Below, in pieces: positions 45,601-57,600 of a stretch of 64,000 nucleotides of DNA. How positions within the stretch are numbered: position 1 is the stretch's first letter; each line of letters starts with the position of its first letter. The translations under genes and the position numbers were made by a program. The stretch is from Carettochelys insculpta (Eukaryota > Chordata > Testudines > Carettochelyidae): NCBI RefSeq assembly GCF_033958435.1, contig NC_134137.1:173923501-173987500 (forward strand), given 5' to 3'. The notes under the pieces were generated by a model. The model searched no databases and was not told the DNA's origin. It was given only the letters and a program-made list of their open reading frames with translations.

Positions 45601-48600
45601 GTTCTTTGGTGCTTTTATTGCATTAAAAAAGCAGTGTTTCTCTTGCAGATCTAGCATAATATCCTATTTAGAGAATCAATGCATCTCAGCAACCTTTTCA
45701 TTCTTATTAAACAGTTTATAAAAAGCACATTAAGTATCTTAAATTCTTCACATTTACTTTATATCAGTTTTTCAAGATTCCAAAAGTTGAGGATCATGAT
45801 AATAGCTCTAATTAGCACTAATTATCTAATTAGTCTAATTATCTAATTATCTAAAAGGCTCAACAAAGGAGATCAAGTAACAGAATCCCTACTTTAAGAG
45901 GACAGGATGAGTGCATATCTGAGAGATTAAGTGATTTGACAATGGTTAAACAGTAGGATGTCAGCAGTGAGAACAGAATCGCGGTCTGCTGATGATTGCT
46001 GGGTATTTTTTTATTTTTTTGCATGACTAGTGTATTCATTGAAAAAAACAGTTCTGCTTAACCTGCAACCAGGTGAAGTTAATGCAGTAGTTTCAACTGG
46101 GGAAGAACTGGACTCTTCTAATTTACTGACAAATTACAAACACTTTTAGAACCAAAGTGAGTATTTCCCCCGATCATATCCCCTGTTGACAGCTGAACTG
46201 TTATCCTTCCTGCTCTATGCCTGACTGCCAAGCCAAGGCGCAGCATAGTAGACCACATGCTTCCAGACTACCAGAGAAGATTGTTAAAGGTTAGTCGCAG
46301 AAATAATGTTTACAGGCCCAGTTCTCCAAAACTGCAGGAATTGGGTCCTGTTCTTTCGTAAAAGTCACTGATATAAGCAAGCTGATGCACAGGATTTCTT
46401 TGTTACTTACACTAATGTGTGCCACAAGCTCAGCTGTAAGCTTCTCTGCCAAAACGGGGATAGTAGCCTTGTTTTCCTCCAGAAGAACTCTGAAACAGAG
46501 AAAGGAATATGAATGTCGACAACCCACGTTTGCCGGACAAGGGAGCGGTATCGTCTCTAGTTCTGCCGCACAAAGCAGGTAAAGACAGGTTCTTCTGATC
46601 AAGTGGGAATGGTAGTGAAGGTGCAGCCATGGTTTCAACACATCCTGGCAAATCTGCTTTTCTGCAAGATTAGTTTTGAAATTATGAACTGTTTGCTCAA
46701 CAGACTGAAAACAGAAAATGGTTCAGAACCATGACTTCAAAAAAGACCATTTCTGTATTATAAGAAAGTATGCCTTGCTATATATGGTAAAGAAACTGAT
46801 TCAGAACTGCTTTTGGGTTCAGAAATTCTCTCTTTGCATGAAATGCCATAAAGCAATCCTCTGTAGAGGACTGCGTTCACCTGGCACAGACCCTACCCTT
46901 CCTGCGGCTTTCATCGTATTTTCAAGGGGTTAGAACTATACACATTAATGCCTGAGCCAGCAAAGTACTTTAAAGCATGTGCATGTCTTGATTTCATTGA
47001 GACTGCTTTAGAGTTGAATATTCAACATGTTTTTAAATGGTTTTCTAGGGGATTAAAGGAAACTTGCATCTGGAAGTTCAAGTCAAGAAGATATTTGACA
47101 TGTAAACTTTTTTGCATTTTAAAATACAATACAATACAGACGATGCCAACAAACAAAACAAAACCAGGCAAACAAAAAAAACACACCCAAGCTAAGCTTG
47201 AGGATAATTCTTACTGCTGACCTAATCCAGATTTGATGGGAGTCAGGCAGAATCTTTCCACTGACCTCAATGGATTTTGGATTAGGCCCTTCAACTGTCT
47301 GAAAATTACCTAAAATGCCCATGGTGCTCAAAGAATGCTCTCTCCTTCTGGATTGCATCAGCCAGGGTCAGGTTGTTGTGAATGTCTTGCTGCCCACGAC
47401 ATTTGACAATCATATAACCCTTCCTTAGGTGGATGACAAGATTTCGTACAATGTCAACCACTGACTCCTCAGTTCCTTTGTCCACCAAATCTGGTTTTGT
47501 CAGGATCCCTGTGAAGTAGTGTGACGAGAAGATTAGATAAACACAGAAATTAATGAGGGGAAAGATCCATTTGGGTGTCTAGTTACCCAGTGCGGGACTG
47601 TTCTCTACAACAGGTACTGAATTGAGTAGTTCAGCAATCCTGCAATTTCCCCTCCTCACCCCCTTCCTTTCTCCTCAACTTTCTCAAGAGAACCTGAGGG
47701 ACATTAAAAGTAAATATTGTAAAAGCTCTTCCATCAATCTTTCCAGTTTTCAAGATATTTCTAGGCATAGTATCAGTGGCAGCAAGGTCCCCAAACTGAG
47801 TTATCCCTTTAGAGCAGTGGTTCCCAAACTTTCCATCATCACGCCCCCCCTTTTTTTGGTGAGAAACCTTCAGGCCCCCGACCTCTTCTTTACCATCATT
47901 CAACCCCCTTTTAACAAAAACGTCAATTCGTAATTTAAAATTTAAAGTAAACACAAAAACTTGGTATAAAAATTGCATTTTAAATTAAAAATAAACACAA
48001 ATCGTTTTCCTTGGCCCCAAAATTTAATACAGCAGTGATCGCCAATCTTTTTACAGCCAAGATCACTTTTTAAATGTCAGGGCAAGCCCCAAGACCCCAC
48101 CCCTTTCTTGAGGCCCCACCCTCTCCATTTCCCTCCTCTCCATCATCATTTGCTGCCACCAGTTCTTACTCACTCTCACTGGGTTGAGACAGGTAGTGTG
48201 GGCTCTGGGCCAGGAATGAGGGATTTGGGTGTGGGAAGGGGTGAAAGGTGCACAGCTTGGGAGGGAATCTGGGTGCAGGAAGAGGTTGAGAAGGGGCTGC
48301 TGGCTCAGGGAGGGGGTTCCAGGCTGGAGAGTATTGGGGGGGCAGGTGGAGTGTTGGGGTGCCGAGCAAACCACAGGCTTGTGGATGTGAGGGGGCAGGA
48401 ATTCAGGTTGGAGCGTATGAGGGGCTCAGTGCAGGGGCAGTTGGGAGTACGAGGCGCTCAGGACACAGATGTGCAGTGTGTGGATTGTGCGGTAGTGTGG
48501 TGGCAAAAGACAGGGGATGTGAGAGGCTTGGGACAGGGGGTTCCAGTGCATGATAGACTCAGGACTGAAGTGGGGGGGGGATGCAGGGGTGTTAGGGTGC

Positions 48601-51600
48601 TGTGGCCAGATGGGGCTTGCTGGCCAGGCTTCATTTTTAAATAAAATATGCCCAACAAACGTTTCAGCTTTGTCTTTATTTATGTGAGGGGTGGGGAACC
48701 TGTACTCGTGGGGGTCTGGGCAAGGGGAGGGGACAGCTCAGCTGGTAGCTAGGGGTCCTGCAGCTGCACGCCAGGTCCGGCGTCTCAGGAAGTGCGTGTG
48801 CTGCTTCCACTCCCCACAAATCTGGCGTGTTTCCTGAAAAGCTGGGTCTGCTGCCTTCCTGCAGGGGGAGGGAGACTGCCAGGTCTGTGCCTGCTCCTCA
48901 CTCCCCACGGCAGCTGCATGCTGCCTTAGCAGTTCTAGCTGGCGCGGATCTGGGACTCCTGCTCCCCTGCAGGCAGAAGGAAGTTGCTGTCAGGCAAGAG
49001 ACCCAGCTCTTCAGGAAACACACCAGCTGTTTGGGGTGGGGTAGCAGCGTACGTGCTTCCTGAGATGCCGGCTCTTGCGTGCAGCTGCGGGACTTCCGAC
49101 CATGCTGCAGGAAGGCAGCACTACCTCCATTTTTGCAGGAGGTAACGCCAGCGTGGGCTCCTTTTTCAGGTGGGGGATCGATGGGGGGCTAGGTTGCCTT
49201 GTGCCCCCGCAATTTCTTCATATCCCACACGTTTGGGAACCTATGTTTTAGAGGTTGGTTGCCTTTTATTGGTGCGTAACATTTCATCCGGCTTGTCCTT
49301 TCCTCTTAGAGGGTAACCTTTTGCAGGGTTGGGAGGGTAAGAAGGATATTAGAGCTCCATGACCAGACCCACCCCCACATCTTAATTTGCTTAAAAGTAG
49401 TTCTTACCTAGAGTTCTCTCTCCATCAGGGTCTACCTCTTGAGCCATTTTCAGTGCCTCTGTGGTTGCAATATCCACATTACTTGGCACCACTACCAAGT
49501 TTATGGTCTCTTGCTTAGCAATAAAAACTTTAATTAGCCTTTTGATCTGTAATACAATATGGAAAGAAAATCAGTAAAGTTTGATGCAGTTAATGACATT
49601 GGATGCCGGCTCCTCCGTGTCCGACCAGGTGGACTGGACACAATCATAGTATAAAACTGAACACGCAAAGTTCAGCGGTGGTGGACTACAGCCTGATTAT
49701 CTAAAGGTAATGTAAATGTGTAATGCAGCCCAGAACATATGGCTATGATGTCATCCTTGGGAAAGGGTCATAAAATCTTACTTAGTTCGTGTACACAAAT
49801 TGTTGATGAATATGCTAATGATATTTTTCCTGCATTAAAAAACAACCAAGTTCTAGTCTCTAAATGCATGCTAAGAAAAAAAATTAAGATGGATTATTCT
49901 GGTACTTCATGATCAGATAATATGTCAAACTAATATCCCAGTAGCATACCTATTGAAATTAAGCGAAATGCCTTGTTTCTGCCTTTCATAAAAATTAAAT
50001 AAAGTAGACATGAAGTTTGGATGATGTTTTTCCATGTCTGAATCGTAATGACCAGAGTTACTCATAGTTTTGAGTTGTGTTAGCAAAGGTTCACCCAGTT
50101 CTACTTATATTGAAATAATGTAACTATTATTCTGAGTTTCCATAAATATTCCCTTGTCCTATGTGTTTCCCTTCACTACCATTTTCTGTCACGTTCAAAA
50201 AGTACCATACTTTCTTCTTTTGCATCTGGAGATGGATCATTCAGGGTAATTGACAAGCACAGCTGCTACCACACCACCCGTTTTATTGTGGATCAAATGA
50301 ATAGAGTAGTTCAAGTTACTAAAGTAATTTCATCTAAAAAAAAAAAAAAGCAGAGGGATGGTATTCCTGCATTCTGGATGGATAAGAGAGCTCACTTGTA
50401 TTATCTTTGACACTGTCACAATACATTGCCCAAACCTTTCTTGTTCACTCACCCTTTTTTGACATTTGTCAAGTTTTTCCAATTCTGTCAACTCCAGTTT
50501 ACCACTTACATGTACTATTAGGGTGGTATTAATACACATATTTATTGTGTATCTCCTTGCACTCCTCAAGCTTTTGCTAGGACTACTTTACTGGTGGCCT
50601 TGTTCTTGAGGAACTCCTATTTGAACAATAAGCATTTTAGTTTATTATTACATATTAAAAGAAAGACAGAAAAATCATCACTTATTTCTACTTTCCTGGA
50701 AAAGATGGGATACCAGTAGAAATATATAAAGCAGCAAGTCCAGCAGCACTGGCAGCATTCCACAGCATGATCATCAGCATCTGGGAGGATGAAAACATAC
50801 CACAGGACCTCCGCGATGCTATTATTGTCTCCCTTTTCAAGAACAAAGGCAGCAAAGCAGAATGTGAAAACTACGGAGGCATATCCCTCCTCTCCGTTAG
50901 AGGGAAGATCATCGCCCGCATCATCTTGAATCGCCTAATAGTCAGTATTTCCAAGGCAAATCTACCTGAAAGTCAATGCGGTTTTCGACCTCGCCGGAGC
51001 ACAGCCAATATGGTGTTTGCTGTCAGACAAATACAGGAGAAGTGCATTGAACAGAACATGCACCTCTATGCTGTCTTCATAGATCTGACAAAGGCGTTTG
51101 ATACCATCAACAGGGAAGCCCTTTGGACCATTCTAATACGACTTGGCTGCCCAAGAAAATTTGTCCAGATTATACGCCTTTTCCATGACGACATGACAGG
51201 CGAAGTACTGTCTGATGGAGCCACATCAGCCCCCTTCAGCATGACCAGTGGAATGAAACAAAGATGTGTTCTCGCTCCTGTCTTATTTAACCTGTTCTTT
51301 GCATGCGTCCTTAACCATGCAATGAAAGATCTGGACCGAGGTATACACTTGAAATACCAGCATGATGGTTCACTTTTTGACCTCTGTCGCCTGAATGCGA
51401 AGACTAAGACAGTGCAGAAACTCCTTTCTGAGGCACTCTTTGCTGACGACTGTGCCCTTATGGCTCACACTGAAAATGATCTTCAGCACGTTGTCAACAA
51501 GTTTGCTGAGGCCTCGCAACTTTTCAGACTAACTGTCAGCCTCAGAAAGACAGAAGTTCTCCATCAACCTGCACCTGGATCAAATGCTCCTGTCCCGAGT

Positions 51601-54600
51601 ATCTCCATTGACGGCACTCGGCTTAAAGTAGTGGAGAACTTTAAATACCTGGGTAGTGTCATATCCAGTGATGGATCACTGGATAATGAGATCAATGCAC
51701 AAATATCCAAAGCGAGCCAGGCACTTGGCTGTCTGCATGTCAAAGTTCTAAACCACCATAACATCCAGATGTCAACAAAACTGCTTGTGTACAGAGCTGT
51801 TGTTCTCTCATCTCTTTTGTACGGGTGCGAAACATGGACACTATATAGGCGTCACATCAAGCAGCTCGAAGCATTCCACATGCGCTGCCTCCGTAACATC
51901 ATGAAGATCCACTGGCAAGACAAAGTGCCCAATCTTGAGGTCCTCGAAAGAGCCCAGATGACAAGCATCGAAATGATGATTATGAAGTCACAACTACGTT
52001 GGACCGGTCATGGCAGCCGCATGGATGCCAACAGAATCCCTCACCAGCTTCTGTATGGTGAACTCTCCCAGGGCATCCAGTGTATAGGTCATCCACGGAA
52101 ACGCTACAAGGATACCATCAAAGCCAATCTGCGTAGAGCAGTATCAAACCTAGGGACCTTGAGGACGCTGCCAGTGACAGAACACAGTGGCGTGCAACAG
52201 TCAGAAATACCTGCATTGCCTTTGAGGAAGACCGGTGCCGGCATCTACAAGACGCACGCGAACGACGTCACAGAACATCAGCAATGCACAACGCACAGAT
52301 TGCAAACTTCCCATGCACCATCTGCAGCAAAATGTGCACCTCTAGAACTGGCTTATACAGTCACCAGAGGGCACACCATAAGACCAATAACAGATGATCT
52401 GCACAGATTTGTCATCATCGGATCGATGGACTACCATTATTATTATTACATATTAAAAGAAAGACAGAAAAATCATCACTTATTTCAACTTTATGCATTT
52501 TTTTCACTCCATTAAAGTGTTCTACAAGGTTCAGAAAAAATGGGACAATTACTATTCTCATTTGTCCTGCTGTAAAGTTGCAATAACTCTGCTGAAGTTA
52601 GAATTTGATCCATCATGTAGGCTGAGACACAGTAAAAGTAATGGAGCTACTTTTTTTCTTTACTACACATTATTATCCACAGTTGAGAGAGAATATACTG
52701 GACAAAGATTTTTTTTAATTATGAGCCCTCCTTTTGCTGAATTTTGCCTACAGTGCTGCCCAGCATGTGTTTAGGTCTAAGTGTCCACAACTCTTCTTTT
52801 CAGCACTTCCTTCCTTCCAGTCTGTTGTCTACAACACTTTTAATTCTGATGGTATGGCAAGTTAGCTTTTTAGAACACTTTTGTCTAGATCTGTGGGGAA
52901 CAACGAGTTCTATAGAGTGGCTACTGCTCTGGTGAATTACCCACTTTATCCTGAAAATATATTTATTATTCAAGACTACTAGCCACACTCAACCAGCCAA
53001 ACAGCCATATGTGGCTAGTGGCTAGCAGTGTTGGACACCACAGGTCTAGATCCTCCAGGAAAACTTCATGTTGAGATTAATTTGTACATTTGGTCTTTAC
53101 TAATGCAATTTAACTGTTTTACAACTCAGAACCATTGTATTGTATTACCTGTTCTCCAATGTCTTGTGGCTGATTCCCTACAGCCACCCTCGCAATCCCT
53201 GGAAGATCGATCAGCGTCAGATCTGGAACATTCGGGGACCTAATTTCTAGAGAAATTAATTCTGGGCTAATGCCCACTCCTTCCCCAGCTATTGCATTCT
53301 GGGCTAGAAAGGAGGAGAGGGATTAGATTAGAACATAATCTGATCTGGGAAGCTCCTTTGTCACCTGGGTTTTTTGTTGTTGTTTTTGTTTTAAAGAAAG
53401 GCATTTTGGGACCCAATCCTGCCCACACAAAATCCCATGGAAATGAATGGGACATGACTGGACACTTTTGCAGGATTTGAGTTTTAATAATAATTGAAGG
53501 ATACGCTTTCAGAAATCTCAGTGTACAAAAATCAAAGTATATGGAGAAATAACAATATGGCAATACAATGAAAAACTTAACATTTACATAATTGGTTCCT
53601 CATCTCTTAAATGATGGACACGTATTAGTTAATCCTTGACAATCTTGCAAGGTAGCAGAGGAGTATGATACACATTCTATAAATGTGTGACATGAGGCAC
53701 AGAGATTAAGTGGGTTATCCAAGGCCATATAGCACAACAGTGGCAGAGCCAGGAACAAAAACAAAGGATAGCAAGTGCCAGTATTCTGCTTTAACCATTA
53801 GAGAACAGAACAATCAAACACCAGCTCACAGAAGTCTGCCAGTGCATGTGATAGATTCGTTGATTCAGAATAACATGATTTTATAGCTGTGTATTGCCAC
53901 TATTTCTTGATATCAAAGTAAATAATTTCTTAGGAGAGACTTTGAGCCATAATTTACTTATGTTCCTTGTATATCACTTCACTACTTTTTAAAATTATTG
54001 CTTGAAAACTTCACAGAGTAAATAGATCCATAAAAATAGTGTTATGACTAACAACATTGTCAGTAACTACACATGCTAAGCAAGCCAAGGACAATTCTAG
54101 CTTAAGCTTCCCAGCACAGACTGATAACCCTTAGGGGCCAGGGGTCAGGGAGATATTTTGTGCCATAATGTGGAACAGTGTACAACTAGGTAGTGCCATA
54201 TGAATACATCACCTATTTTCTTTTTGTCTGCAGCTAGGGTATATCTAAACTAGAGGGATTTGTCGGCAAAACAGCCATTTTGTCGACAAAGCCCATGGAG
54301 CGTCCAGATTTCCAAGGGCATTTTGTTGACAGTAAGTTGACCAAATGCAGTGCTTTTGTTGATAGACGTGCCCCTCTCGCCACAAGGAAGAACGCCACTG
54401 CCGACAGAGATCTGTCAAGAAAATGCTGGTCTCCAAGTTCCAGGGGGCCTTCTGTCAACAGAAAAGGCCTCCGGGACACCATAGAACCCTGTCGGCTGTG
54501 TTTCCAGGTGGCCATTTTGCCGACAGAGTAACCAGACTGGCCTGCTGCTCTCTTGCAGTCTGACCACGATCTGTCAACAGAAGTTTTGTCAGAAGATATC

Positions 54601-57600
54601 ATCCCACAGACGCTTCTGACAAGTCCCTCTAGTCCAGACAGAGCCTTAGAATGCTTGGTATTGGCAAAAGGCAAATGCAGGATAATGACTTAGGCCCATA
54701 CTAGCCTGAACTGGTCTGAAAAATGCTGGTGCTTCTGATCTTATATGAAATCAGATTAATTGTGCCAGCTCATCCCAGCTATGCATGCGGCTTCCTGTGT
54801 TCTTGGCACTTTGTGTGGTTATGATCAGGAGAGTAATCTGGGAAACGTCATGCTGCCTGACAGAATGGAATGAAACATGAAGAAGGATGACCTACGAGTG
54901 CAATCAACAGCACTTACCTTTTCTTATTTCTTTTTCTACCCCTGAGGGATGGTGGAGTTCTTCAATTATATCCCGGTAACTAATTATCCCTTTCCATTCC
55001 TGGTGAGGAGCCAGTTTTTTCAGTCTGAGCGCTAAGGGACATCTGGTAACAATACCTACAGTTGTCCATAAAGAGAGTTAATTCTGTTAACAACCACTCT
55101 TGTTACTTTGAATGGGGACAGATGGAGTACACCACAGAATGTTATTTTTTCTATCGTAATATGAAAAATGCCCAAAAATTTACAGTGTGTCTGATCTCCT
55201 ACATATAGCAGGCTGTCGAACTGCACTCTGTGGTTCCTACATCAGGCCAACATCTTTCTGTCATGCTAGTTCATAAAACATTCAGTCCTGATTTTCATGG
55301 AACTGTTAAGGAATAGCAGTTCAAAGAAACGTTCACTCTCACCTGCCTCACACCTAGAGCTGAAAGGCAAATTCTTACCACTGCCTCTAGGAAGAGCAAC
55401 TCCAGACAGGGCTTCTAGAACTGAGCTTTTTCCAGAACTCTGGTCTCCAATCACCGCAATGGCTGGCAGGGCCAGGTCCTTTTCTACTCCGAGTGCTCTC
55501 AGGGAGTCAATGAGATCAATACAGGGACGGATCTTCTCCTCATAGTGTTTGTACAAGGTGTTGTCTGCATTCTGTTAGAATAGCGTTAGATTTAACTTGA
55601 GCTCTTGTTTCACAGAATCAGGAAAAGCTAAACACATCTACGCCATAAATCATGCACATCATCAGCCAATTATATTTTGTACTGTGAACTATCAGCCTTC
55701 TGTAGTATTCTTACGCATTTCTGTAAATTCAGTAGGATTTAGATAATTTCACCAATGTTTGAAATAGCCTTTGTAAATTACTGAATTGATTGCCAAAAAC
55801 AAGAAGAAGTCCTGTGGCACCTTGTAGACTAACAGAGATTTTGGAGCATAAGCTTTTGTGGGCAAAGACCCGCTTTGTCGGGTCTTTGCCCATGAACACT
55901 TACGCCCACAAAAGCTTATGCTCCAAAATATCTGTTAATCTGTAAGGTGCCACAGGACTTCTTGTTGTTTTTGAAGATACAGACTAACTTGGCTACCTCT
56001 CTGATATTGATTGGCAAGTAAGAGAAAGCACAGTAAGAAAAGCAGTAACACCCCATAAAATGTATTTTGTTCAGTTATTTGTGCTATCAGCAGGGTTTTC
56101 TTCTTAAATGATCCATGGTAAAGTGCTAGTATACTTATTGCAGTATAGATAGTAAAATAATGATAGTCTTAAAACTAAGAAAGCTCATTACACTATCCCT
56201 ATTAAATCATTGCTGTATGTGCCAGAGAAACATACAGTTTGTATGAGAGTCAGATAATGCAGAGGTGAGTGAGGCTCTGCTGTGATTTTTTTTTTTTTAT
56301 GGGCTAAGAGCTGATGACTCTCTTTTAGATTTTCATGTTGCTCCTGGCTCTACTTCCTCCTTTCTAGGGCAGGACAGTGTGCCCAGAGAAAGAACAAATA
56401 ACCTGTGTTCAAAAGAAAAGTTGAGTATGTGATGTCACTTTTGATGTCACTTGTTTCATGTACCACCTGTTGCACAATAACACATAAGAGCGCCACCTTT
56501 CTTAAATGAAACTGGCTCTTTATTAGAGCTGTTATTTACATTGCTGTTCAAAATACTTAATAGTATCCCTAATTGCACATACAACTGGCTTCCTGCCGCC
56601 TGCTCCAAATTCTTCTCTCCTGCATCCTTTCTACGGGTCTCAAGCAGATTGCTGCGCTTACGGTATCCATGTTGCTTTGAGGTCACTGGGATTTTATGAT
56701 TTATGAGGCTAGACAGCTTCCTATCTTAATCTAAAATCTGTATCTGTCCATAGAGATGACATGCTAAATGTTCATCTTCCACCCCGCATTAAGAACACTA
56801 TTTCAGAAAAAAACTATCAAAACACAAATGCAGACTAGCTACCTTTGGGGATAAGACTATAAATATCAAAGGGGGAAATATTTTTGATCCCCAATCACAA
56901 TGGCAATGCTTATTATCTAATAACCTTACTATTGAACTGCTTTATTAACTTTAATATAAACTTTTCAAATGTCTATTCTAGTGTTAAGCACAGGACATAC
57001 TAACTAAGAGTCTTTATTTCTACCAATTCCTGCTGAAGGCACTGGAGCCTCATGTTAAATTACGCCCAACATCTCTTTAAAGCTTCCTAATTCATAAAAC
57101 TACACATTTCAAGGGAAAGGTGGAATAAGGCTGTGGCCCTTCCATTTTATATGCCTACATTTTTTATGCCTGCAAATGAAACGCAGATGCAAATCTTAGT
57201 AATTTCATGACTGATTAGTCGTTTTCCCCCTCACCCTGCAAGTATTTACACATGACATTTATTGAGTGCTATAGGAGTCAAAGAGATTGACTCGTGCAGA
57301 AAGTTAAATATGTCCGGAAGTGTTTTTCAGGACTAGTGCCCAGACTTGCATGCACAATCACTCAGAAACAGAATTGTTTTGATTTGTGTCTGCAATAGAC
57401 TGACCAGAGGTCCCGATTGTATAGGGAGAGTCCTGATATTTTGAGCTCTGTCTTATATACAGGCATATTAATCTCCAGCCCCTGTTCCGATGTTTCACAC
57501 TTGCTATCTGGTCAGCCTAGTCTGTGGACTGTGTATGCAGAAATAAGACCAGACTGCTGAAAAGTCAGCCCTGACTGCACCTGAACATTAATCTCAGAGG

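Noticed and set aside
48063..48658. Frames of 100-178 codons in the hAT element
   Set aside because: Simple-repeat translation in a non-autonomous transposon, with no transposase motifs.
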